Source: Agapetus fuscipes
Taxonomy: Eukaryota; Arthropoda; Insecta; Trichoptera; Glossosomatidae
Reading direction: 5' to 3'
Length of the DNA: 64,000 bases
NCBI GenBank assembly: GCA_951799405.1
Contig: OX637343.1
Coordinates: forward strand, 10,146,524 to 10,210,523
Part shown: piece by piece, positions 55,456 to 64,000 of the stretch
How the letters are laid out: each line of letters starts with the position of its first letter
How positions within the stretch are numbered: the first letter of the stretch is position 1
Translations under genes and position numbers: made by a program
Notes under the pieces: model-generated
Told to the model about the DNA's origin: nothing
Databases searched by the model: none
What the model saw: only the letters and a program-made list of their open reading frames with translations

Positions 55456-55559
55456 ATGAATTTCTGTCAGTCTTTGGTAAAGGCAGATGAATTTTTCAAC
55501 CCAGCAAAAAACACAATTGAAAAATTGATTTTTCTCTCCTCTGATTTATTCTGTTACGA

Positions 55560-55770
55560 ATATGTAATTGTGTGTTTTATTTGTCTGTGGTTAAGTTTGT
55601 GAAGTCTCTCTAGTAATAAATAGATTTTAGGTACTTATATAATTGATATTTGTTATTTGTATTACTTAGTCGAGATTGCTCGAGTGTTCTAGTAAAGTCT
55701 CGCATGTTCCAATTCTCAATGATTCAAGAATAATCATTATTCTTGCTATAAATTAAGGTCCAAATCTCTG
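55560..55770. repeat. Unclassified repeat shared with 58155 and 60240
   Basis: GTGTTCTAGTAAAGTCTCGC followed by an ATTCTCAATGATTCAAGAAT imperfect palindrome. Similar strings occur at 60240-60350 and 58155-58290. Limits and class unknown. Confidence 0.4.
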
Positions 55771-55842
55771 CAGCGAGAGAAGCCTATCAACCGTTGTATG
55801 GTGTAGGTACGTGTAAAGTGACTCTGTATGTGAACGATATCA

Positions 55843-56088
55843 GTATCCTTAGTACGAGTTGCAAAACTTGAGTAAAGTAAAGTTTATGGAAAATATTAAA
55901 GAGTGATTTCTCCCAAAATCTGCCGTTTTTGTTTCTTACACTGTGTGGTCTTAGCAAAAGAGTTACAGTGATGAAGAAAAAAGATCAAACAAACAAAAAC
56001 GGAAGATTTCGGGATAAATCACTCTTTAATATTTTCCGTAAACATTAATTTACTCAAGTTTTGCAACTCGTATTAAGGGTACCTACTG
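55843..56088. mobile_element. Hairpin element, arms about 85 bp
   Basis: The left arm contains ACGAGTTGCAAAACTTGAGT and AAATATTAAAGAGTGATTT; the right arm is its reverse complement with some changes. The loop is about 70 bp. Non-coding. Confidence 0.83.
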
Positions 56089-56589
56089 GAATAAATTGTG
56101 TAAAAATAAATCACCGAATTTTTAATTGAATTGAATTCGCGAAAATCGTAAGTATAGTTTATGTTGAACGGTTCCCTAGTTCAGCGAGTAGAAATCGGTC
56201 ATACAGCAACTAACCCACACGCGTAGTGTTTCCAAAATCAATAAAACCCTTGACAATAATTATTCGAAAACAGCCCTATTGTTTTCCATACAATAAACTG
56301 CAAAGGCTTCTGCTGGGGGTGACCAATATCCTGTCACATTTCGCCTGTATTAAGTGCGTGGCTAGTACCTACCTACCACAATCAATATTTAAACTTTGCC
56401 TTTGTTTTTATGTATGTCGGACATGCTATAGCAAGGGACCGCCTAGAGGCATTCGAGATGTGAATTTGAAAGAAGGTGACATCATAGGTCTAAATGAAAT
56501 CCAACAAGGATGCAGGAAGTATAGAAGAAAAAAAGCGGGTAGGTCATATTTTGAAGAGGAAAACCAAACTAAAGCCTCGCTTCCTAGAG

Positions 56590-57175
56590 AAGGTGGTGTA
56601 CTGTGTTTGTAAGATGTTATATAAAGCCATCAATGGCTTGGCTCCACATCATCTGTCATGCATGATTTCAATAAGAGTTTTAGGCTTATACGGCCGGCTG
56701 ATGATGCTGGAGTGATGATTTCCGGGATCTGTTGCCGTGGTCTATGGGAGCTGGAGCTTCCGGACGTTTCGCCCATTTCTACGATGGGCTTCTTCAGCGT
56801 AAAGTATGATGAAGATGAGCTTGACTTGAAACACACACACAGTTCACAGTTCTCATCAAGATCATCTTCATCAATCACAATTCTCATCAAGATCATCTTC
56901 ATCATCATCATACTTCACGCTGAAGAAGCCCACCGTAGAAATGGGCGAAACGTCCGGAAGCTTCACTGCCGTGGTCTGTGGGAACAGACCACGGCAACAG
57001 ATCCCGGAAAACATCACTCCAGCATACATGATTTCGTCTGTTGAGATGGGTATGAGGAGGCAGACACTCAGGTCTGCGGGCGATGGTGCGATCAATTTGG
57101 TTCAGAAGCGCCGTCAGAACTGCACAAATTTCGGAGACCGTGCTTTCCGTGTTGCGGGTCCGATGGAGTGGAAAA
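56590..57175 (+). mobile_element. CR1/L2-like LINE 3' part, split by foldback element
   Basis: Codons for [14 protein letters not shown] (56610-56655) and, after the insertion, [17 protein letters not shown] and [15 protein letters not shown] match the LINE at 15170-16700. The host sequence breaks at ATGATTTC, which is repeated on both sides of the insert. Confidence 0.9.
56665..57025. mobile_element. Foldback element, second copy
   Basis: Same arms as the 49810 element, plus a simple-repeat middle (ATCATCATCAT) and a partial third arm unit at 56970-57000. CATGATTTC lies at both edges (56661-56669 and 57026-57034), a 9 bp target duplication in the LINE. Hammerhead-like segments at minus 56755-56805 and plus 56913-56960. 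Confidence 0.88.
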
Positions 57176-57570
57176 ATATTCATTACATACATTGTGAATT
57201 GGTCTTATACGATTTTTATCAAAAGTCAATACAGAGGAAAGAGAAGAAGAAGTATTTCAAGATGGCTGCTTTGTTTTGACCGAAATTTAATGAAATTCGA
57301 TTAATTTGACTGTATTTGGCTTCTTTGGGTTACCAAAGCTTAAGGATATCAAATGACCGGCGATTCTGTAGACAACGGCGGATTTATATGTAAAGATACT
57401 GAAAACAAAGTCAGTATAGGGCCCTGTGTAAAAAAGTGTTGAAGAAAGACAGTGAAAATCGTAACTTCTTTAAATTACGTATATTTGGAAGATTAATGAG
57501 AGTCGCAAACCTGTTTATTATTCCTCGAGCTAAAAATATTGCATTATTATGTACTTAACCTAAGGACTAA

Positions 57571-57865
57571 AACCGGTCTGTTGTCCAGTGGTTAGGCTTC
57601 GGACTCGTAAATGGAAGGTTGTGAGCTCGAATCCCGGCGGAGCACAAAAAATACGATTTGTATTTTCAAAAATGCTCTCGCTGGGTTGGAAAATTCATTG
57701 CCTTTTAACCAAAGACAGATCACAATAGGTTCATCCAGCCTTACAGCAATTGGGTCTTGATTGAGAACTGGCGCTTTCTAGAGCGACGATCAAGTTCGCA
57801 GAGGGCTCTTGTGGTGTGATTCACACAAAAACACGCTCACCAATTAAACCATTCTAAGAATATTG
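57571..57865 (+). mobile_element. SINE2, full length
   Basis: Head ACCGGTCTGTTGTCCAGTGG and GCTCGAATCCCGGCGGAGC (B box), body TTGAGAACTGGCGCTTTCTA, tail CTTGTGGTGTGATTCACAC. Confidence 0.9.
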
Positions 57866-57869
57866 CATT

Positions 57870-58770
57870 ATTATGCACTAAACCAGTGGGGTTAGTTCTT
57901 ACCTTCAGTGTTATTCACAACAACAGCTGATCCATAGATCAACATTTTTTGTGCGCGATTTTCACTTTATATTGTTGTGATTGCGATTGACATTGTTTAT
58001 TGGGTTCAAGTTAATAAAAAAATGGCCGTCATTTATTTTGCAAAATCTATTTCAGATGCGGTCACATTCGGTTCGTACAAAGAGTTGCTTTTGAACTTTA
58101 TAGCTCGACGGCTTAGATACTAGTCTGGCCACGGAGCATCCTGGTCTTTATTTATAGGTGAGAATAAGAGTTATTCTCGAAACATTGAGAACCGACATAT
58201 GCGAGATTTCGCCAGAACATTCTGATGAGAATATTCGAGTAAACACTCACACAATCTCTAACAAATAAAAATAAAATTATTTAATTACCTACATCTACAG
58301 AATGCACTTACACACAATAACACATTCGGAACAATATCCTACGTGCGAATAACACTGTAATTATATGAACACTAAATCACTCGCTTGGGGTGCTGCTGTA
58401 TGCTCCATACACTTTTCCATTTACAGGATGAGGATTTACTGGGGAATATACTCACACACAGTTCGAAGCAATCCGGCCATGTGACGTCACATCTAGGGGT
58501 ACTTTTTTGTATGATTTAAACTCGCCATTGCTTCTCCTATTTCGCTTTATTTAAATTTTGGCTTCACACTGAATGTAATGAATATTTATTACGTAGAATT
58601 TCACTGTAATAATATGTAATTAAGTATTTATGTACTTTCATTAATTAAACAAGATGGCTAAAAAGTTTTTTTAAGTTGTAAGGTTTTTATTTATTTAAGT
58701 ACATACGTTGTGAAGATTCATTTTAAATTAATGATGCAAAGATAATAAACATAGCTTTTTCTTTACGAGT
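57870..58770. other. AT-rich intergenic DNA, nothing firm
   Basis: No recognised gene. Bases 58155-58290 share strings with 55560-55770. A GC-richer patch (58385-58500, with GGCCATGTGACGTCACATCT) has no frame. Confidence 0.35.
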
Positions 58771-58774
58771 TGAT

Positions 58775-58878
58775 TTTAATATCTCGAGCGCTTTCGGAGT
58801 GTTAACACACATTTTTGTTTTGAGTTTTTTTTGTGAAAATTGTGTCTGTAACACTCCAAAAGCGCTCGAGGTGAAAAA
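58775..58878. repeat. Inverted repeat, arms about 25 bp
   Basis: ATCTCGAGCGCTTTCGGAGT at the left and its reverse complement TAACACTCCAAAAGCGCTCG at the right, spaced by an AT-rich loop of about 50 bp. Relative at 17755-17858. Confidence 0.75.
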
Positions 58879-58907
58879 TTGATTTATTAATTTTATTAAT
58901 TAATTAT

Positions 58908-59158
58908 CAAATCTAAGTTGCAAAGATATGCAACATTGGGAATTCACATAACATGCATTCTCACTAGCAGACATGAGCAAGTTCGCGCTTGCGCATGCCG
59001 CATGTGAACTTACAACATAAAAACCAAATCTCAAACGGACATAGGTACACCCTGCAACTCCTGCCAACCTTCCCTGAAACAGGGGTGACATTGGCAAAGT
59101 GAACCATTTTCTACAGCATGGGTGGTCAGCCGCATAACAACCTATAAGTCAAGGAAAG
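58908..59158 (-). repeat. RTE-A LINE 3' tail
   Basis: Complete tail from AAATCTAAGTTGCAAAGATA to CCTATAAGTCAAGGAAAG. Confidence 0.89.
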
Positions 59159-59469
59159 TACACAACAATGTAATATTAGAAAGTAATGCAAGAAATAAAT
59201 ATTATATACCTGCAAGCCAATACAGATTGAAAGTACATGGCTGTAGCTAATAGGAATAATGACATTCATTCATATTTTTCATATTTAATGACACAAGCTG
59301 CTGCAATTTTTCTGCTTTTCTGATTTCTTTTGGACTTACCTGTACTTTCACATCCTTTTTCAACTAGCATTCATATTTTAAGTACCCTTCATTCTTATCT
59401 CTATCTCTCATGACAATATGCTTTAGCACAGCACTGTCATTTATATTGTTATGCATTTATGTGTTCCTT

Positions 59470-59720
59470 GACTTATAGGTTGGTATGCGGCTGACCACCC
59501 ATGCTGTTAAAATGGTTCACTTTGCCAATGTCACCCCTGTTACAGGGAAGGACGGCAAGAGTTGCAGGGTGTATGTCCATTTGAGATTTGGTTTTTGTGT
59601 TGTAGGCTCACATGAGGCATGTGCAAGTGCAAACTTGTACATTTCTGGTTGTGAGAATGCATGTATCTAATGTGAATCTCCAATGTAACATATCTTTGTA
59701 ACTTAGATTAGATTAGATTA
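59470..59720 (+). repeat. RTE-A LINE 3' tail
   Basis: Complete tail from TGACTTATAGGTTGGTATGC to (AGATT)n at 59704-59720. Confidence 0.9.
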
Positions 59721-59989
59721 TTTCAGAATCGGTTGATGACGATGACTTGGTATAGCGCCGTTTCGTGAAGATTGTCACCCCAAGGGCGCTTTCTGTGTTA
59801 TCGCGGCGAAGGAGTGTGTCTTGAGGGATGTTTTAAGGTTTTCTCTGGATTTTGATGCTCGAACTTCGGATACAAAGTCACTTTACAGGTTACACCTGCA
59901 CAATACAATGGAGTGCTGACTTCTCCAGCCACACAAGAGTTTTGGCCCTTAGTTTATAGTAAGAATAAAGTTAATTGTAAAATAAATAA

Positions 59990-60245
59990 CTACAAAGGAG
60001 CTTCTGCCAACCATTAAACAGAGAAAGCTGATGTATTTCGCTCACATTTTGAGAAATGAGAAGTACCGTCTCCTTTATCTTATCATACAGGGTGAGATTG
60101 AGGCGAGAAGATCTCAGAAGGACATTGTGTTTGAAAAACCTGCGACAGTTGTTCGGCAGAAGCACCAAGTTCCTGTTTCGAGCCGCAACATCTAAAGTCA
60201 AAATAGCCATGATGATCGCCGATCTTCGATAGAAGTGGCGCAAAA
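59990..60245 (+). pseudogene. LINE RT C-terminal remnant
   Basis: Frames give TIKQRKLMYFAHILRNEKYR, LIIQGEIEARRSQ and, after a shift, a KVKIAMMIADLR end. This is the common pattern at the end of one arthropod LINE group. No catalytic region. Confidence 0.7.
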
Positions 60246-60379
60246 AGAAGAAAGTTAATTCTCGATGATTGAGAATTATTACATGCGAAACTTTACTAGA
60301 ACATCCGACCAAACACTCTAGCAATCTCTAAAAATATATTATCATTATAAGTACCTAAAATGTATTTATTTCGGGAGAG

Positions 60380-60925
60380 ATGGATGTCGTGGTAGAGGAA
60401 GACCGAGAAAAGTATGGATGGATCAAATTTCTGAAATAGCGAATGAATGGGATATCCAGAGTCATAATAAAAGGAGGACTTGCATGAAAAAGGTTATGAC
60501 TCTGGATGAAATGAAAGAAGTGTGCAAGGACAGGAAGAAGTGGCGGCTAATCTGCAATGGTGATTTCTAATGTTGGTGTATTAATTTGCTACATTTTTTG
60601 CATAGGAAATTTCTGACTTTTTTTGTATAGATTTCTTTGTAAGGTTTTGTTCTTTTATATATTTAAATGTAATTTTTTATTCATATTCCTTGACTTATAG
60701 GTTGGTATGAGGCTGACCACCCATACTGTAAAAAATGGTTCACTTTGCCAATGTCACCCCTGTTTCAGGGAAGGTCGGCAAAAGTTGTGGGGCTTATGTT
60801 CATTTGAGGTTTGGATTTTATTTGTAAGTACACATTCAGCATTTGTAAGCGCGAACTACACTTGTTGGTTTGTGGGCTTACATCTGAGCTTTAAATGAAT
60901 ATATCCTTGCAACTTAGATTAGATT
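60380..60925 (+). mobile_element. RTE-A LINE, 5'-truncated, RT C-terminus plus tail
   Basis: The plus-strand frame reads [40 protein letters not shown] and [11 protein letters not shown], then stop. The full 3' tail follows to (AGATT)n at 60911-60925. Fourth copy in which frame and tail are contiguous. Confidence 0.91.
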
Positions 60926-61214
60926 AGATTAGACTTCACACACACGGACAAACACAACACACAAGTACAAATTCTTAAGAATATTTTTATCTCTCTGGTT
61001 CAGTATTTTTTGACCTTTTGACTGATGGAATAATTATCATAAATACCTGACAAAGGATCCCCGCTTTTATTCTCTCGTCATATTCGAGTCTTTTATATCT
61101 TTCAACAATACAAACGCTTGGTCGGCGCCCCTGCTAGGTACATGCTCAACATTACCGACAGATGGCTTGTTGTGCACTGCGCTTACTGAAAGATTATAAT
61201 TTACACTGACTGAC

Positions 61215-61567
61215 ACAATGACCGGTCACCAAAGGTCCATCCAGCCTTACAGCAACTGGGTCTTGTTTGAGAATTGGCGCTTTGTAGCGACGACGATCAA
61301 GCTCGTAAAAAGGTCGATAGCTCAATTGGTAGAATGCTTGCATTCCATGCCGAGAGCAAGGGTTCGATCTCAAAGGTTTACTCAGCCTTCACAAGAAATG
61401 AGAACCAGCCCCCCCGGGAGCTGGGAAACCCCACTTCAACTGAAAGTGGTTGGTGTGAGGCCGGCCCCCTTACCTGTAAAAATAAATAGGTCCCGAAACG
61501 CCATATGCGACCCCTTCAGGGATAACGCAGGCAAGAAGTTACACTATATGTGTAGCTTAGTTGCGTT
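61215..61567 (+). mobile_element. SINE2-SINE1 composite
   Basis: SINE2 body (TGACCGGTCACCAAAGGTCC; TTGAGAATTGGCGCTTTGTA) joins the SINE1 head (AGGTCGATAGCTCAATTGG; GGTTCGATCTC) at about 61311. SINE1 then runs to its normal end, GTGTAGCTTAGTTGCG, with a deletion after the B box. Confidence 0.87.
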
Positions 61568-61689
61568 TCTAACACGATCATAACCCTAGGCGTTTTTAGT
61601 ATTTCGGATGATGTAATTATTATTGTCGATGGTAGACCAAATAGGTGACATTGCGAAAAAAATAAACCAGCAGAGTGAAAGTAAGAGAA

Positions 61690-62165
61690 TAGTAAGTATA
61701 GTATGAGGAAAGTGATGAATGTTGAAGAGATGAAATAGATATGCAAGGACAGAAAGAAAGTGAAGGCAAATCTGCGGACATACCGGCCACCCCTAGTGGA
61801 GCGGCGGCAGAATATAGTATGAAATAAAATAAGTATGAAAGTACAGAAAAATGGCGGTAAATCTCTAATGTTGGCGGCTTACTCTATCATTATTTTTAAT
61901 TTTATGTAATCGAATTTTCTTGACTGATAGGTTGGTATGAGGCTGACCACCCATACTGTAAAAAATGGTTCACTTTGCCAATGTCACCCCTGTTTCAGGG
62001 AATGTCGGCAGGAGTTGCTGGGCTTATGTTCATTTGAGTTTGGATTTTATTTGTAAGTACACAATCAGCATTTGTAAGCGCGAACTACACGTGTTTGTTT
62101 GTGGGCATACATCTGAGAGCTTTAAATGAATATATCCTTGCAACTTAGATTATAGATTCTTATAG
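61690..62165 (+). mobile_element. RTE-type fragments and RTE-A 3' tail
   Basis: Bases 61690-61815 are a decayed RTE-type C-terminus (GGACAGAAAGAAAGTGAAGG, CCGGCCACCCCTAGTGGAG). Bases 61835-61890 are a diverged end of the RTE-A frame. 61915-62165 is a well-preserved RTE-A tail. Confidence 0.8.
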
Positions 62166-62229
62166 ATATACTTACTGGCTTTTTTACGTAGATTTTTTTT
62201 AAGGTGCTGTTGTTTTATATACTGAAATT

Positions 62230-62345
62230 CTATTTTCTATTTGTTTTTCTTGACTTATAGGTTGATATGAGGCTGGCCACATATACTGTAAAAAAATGGT
62301 TAACTTTGCCAATGTCACCCATGTTTCAGGGAAGGTCGACAGGCA
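62230..62345 (+). repeat. RTE-A LINE 3' tail, proximal part
   Basis: CTTGACTTATAGGTTGATAT to CAGGGAAGGTCGACAGG; the distal half is missing. Confidence 0.8.
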
Positions 62346-62569
62346 AAATGATAAAATTAAAATGTACAAATTATTGTTCCACTTATGTTTTTTTTTTTGT
62401 AAGTGTGCTCTATAATATTTTTGAATATTCACTAACGCCAGTTCGGAGTAGGACTTTCAGGTTCGCAAATGGAAAACCATTTTCTGTCAAAAGTTGATTC
62501 TGATAAATTATTTATTTTGCTTCATACAAATCTCATGCCTACACATTAATTTAAATAATATTAATATTT

Positions 62570-62770
62570 TTCAGGGTTTGGTGGTTTACACAGCGAGAGT
62601 CCATTGTATAATTAATTAAATAAACACACTGTTTCAATTCACTTTTATTATTTTAACTCTGTCAAACGCTTTCGCCTAAAAAGGCATCCTCAGGACAATG
62701 ACAAATCAAATAAAAAAAAAAATACATAAAAAACATAAAAAAAATAATATTAATTCAAATTGTGCAGTAT
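62570..62770 (-). mobile_element. Possible Penelope-like terminal region with hammerhead-like motif
   Basis: The minus strand has a hammerhead-like segment at 62660-62697, then AAAATAATAAAAGTGAATTG and AATGGACTCTCGCTGTGTAA. The last part recurs at 51585-51650, and the middle recurs after the motif at 49323. No protein frame. Confidence 0.4.
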
Positions 62771-63139
62771 TTATTTCAATGAAAAAATAAAATATCTTAT
62801 AATCCTATTTAAGGTCAATTAAACATTGATTATGTTACTATACCAGGTAGGTAAAAGCTTTCAGTTTGCATAATCGGAGCATTTTTGAATTTGAAACTTT
62901 TCTCTCGGCGTTCTTGTATGGTACTGCCGTTCTTAGCAAACAATAACAAAATATTTGTATGCCTTTTCTCTAGCAACCCGGCTGCGTGACGGCTCAATTT
63001 TATCTATGTCAGTTCATATGCAGACCTCATTATATGTAGGTAATTACTCTTTTTTTATCATCTTTTTTTTCACAGCATTTTTCCCCCTAAATCTTCGTTC
63101 TCTCTATCCAACTTTATTGCAAAAATGTATTTACATCAA

Positions 63140-63425
63140 ATATTGTTGGATTCATATTTATTGCACGCCCATAAGCAGATACATATATTATGTTTGCTTT
63201 TATGCAACATGTTGCATGTGTATTTACAAAAGAAAATCCGAAACTTAAATGAACATTAACCTTGTAACTCTTGCCGCATTGGGACAGACAGGTGCAAGTT
63301 CGCGCTTACACATGCCGTATGGTACTTACAAAATAAACCAAACCTCACATGAACGTAATAAGTGAAACTTGCCACTCCTGTCGCCTTTCCGTGAAACCGG
63401 AGTGGCGTTGGCAAAAGTAAACCGA
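63140..63425 (-). repeat. Two diverged RTE-A LINE 3' tails
   Basis: Bases 63140-63285 (GATTCATATTTATTGCACGC to GTAACTCTTGCCGC) and 63290-63425 (GTGCAAGTTCGCGCTTACAC to GGAGTGGCGTTGGCAAAAGT). Confidence 0.75.
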
Positions 63426-63589
63426 GTCATCAATCACCCAAAATATAATTGCACCGTCGTTTAGCACTGACCGCAACTAAATAAAAAAAACGCAACTCAG
63501 CTGCACGTATAGTGCGACTTCTTTTATGTTTTTTTTGTTCTACTACTTATTTCAAATCAATAATTGAATCTTTGTCGATAAACGCCTTT

Positions 63590-63697
63590 TAGCGGCGGCC
63601 AATAAAAAACTCAATAATTCCCCGCGTCCGCTATGGGTAGTCGAACCCGGAACTCCGGGTAGACAAAGCAGACGCCTCGACCACTGCATCACATCTA
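63590..63697 (-). mobile_element. tRNA-like SINE head (fourth family)
   Basis: The minus strand reads TGATGCAGTGGTCGAGGCGT, then CCGGAGTTCCGGGTTCGACT, with A-box-like GTGGTCGAGG and B box GGGTTCGACTA. It has a long variable-arm-like middle, as in Leu/Ser tRNAs. No acceptor-stem pairing, so a SINE head is likelier than a gene. Confidence 0.5.
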
Positions 63698-63699
63698 AT

Positions 63700-63947
63700 C
63701 TAATCTAAGTTGCAAAGATGTGTTACATTGGAAATTCACAATACATGCATTTCCACAGACAAGTACAAGTTCGCGCTTGCACATGCCGCATGTGAAACTA
63801 CAACGTAAAAACCAAATCTCAAATGGACATACACCCTGCAACTCTCGCCGTCCTTCCCTGAGACAGGGGTGACATTGGCAAAGTGAACCATTTTTACAGC
63901 ATGGGGGGGTCAGCCGCATACCAACCTATAAGTCAAGGAACATACAC
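63700..63947 (-). repeat. RTE-A LINE 3' tail
   Basis: Complete tail from (ATCTA)n at 63692 to CCTATAAGTCAAGGAACA. Confidence 0.9.
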
Positions 63948-64000
63948 GACAAATTACATTTTTAAAATCAATAAATTATTATATGTACTTATGGACATCA

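Noticed and set aside
58775..58878. Inverted repeat with GAAAGCGC, checked for a hammerhead-like motif
   Set aside because: It has a stem followed by GAAA and a palindrome, but lacks the CUGANGA segment.

Overview
The window is animal nuclear DNA, very probably from an arthropod and most likely an insect. The two large genes are split into many short exons with GT-AG introns. Their proteins are plainly animal MED12 and MCM7, the base composition is AT-rich, and introns and intergenic DNA are packed with non-LTR retrotransposon pieces, tRNA-derived SINEs and hairpin elements. I cannot name the species.

Layout. Bases 1-3204 hold a long TATG microsatellite and transposon debris. Bases 3205-25036 on the minus strand carry the first 26 coding exons of MED12 (about 1371 residues). 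The C-terminal part was not found and should lie to the left of the window. Bases 25037-27406 are the head-to-head gap between MED12 and MCM7 and contain an E2F-like site just upstream of MCM7. Bases 27407-40315 on the plus strand are a complete MCM7 gene: 15 coding exons, 2163 nt, 720 residues. From 40.4 to 64 kb I find mostly transposon remnants, with one candidate first exon of an unidentified secreted or membrane protein at 45622-45841.

The genes. MED12 is a subunit of the CDK8 kinase module of Mediator. MCM7 is a subunit of the MCM2-7 replicative helicase. They share a promoter region but no known pathway. Both exon models were built by hand, and the intron phases agree at every junction. 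The MCM7 model sums to whole codons and ends in a stop.

The repeats. The commonest one, about 250 bp with more than 30 copies, is the 3' untranslated tail of an RTE-like LINE (called RTE-A here), because in four copies it runs on directly from the LINE's reverse-transcriptase C-terminus. Two sister LINEs (RTE-B, RTE-C) have different simple-repeat tails. Three tRNA-derived SINE families occur. SINE2 shares its 3' end with a CR1/L2-like LINE in the same window and recurs fused to SINE1. A full-length 5S rRNA-like sequence abuts one SINE2. Several otherwise unrelated elements contain a hammerhead-ribozyme-like three-way junction with a self-complementary stem III. This is the most interesting signal in the window.
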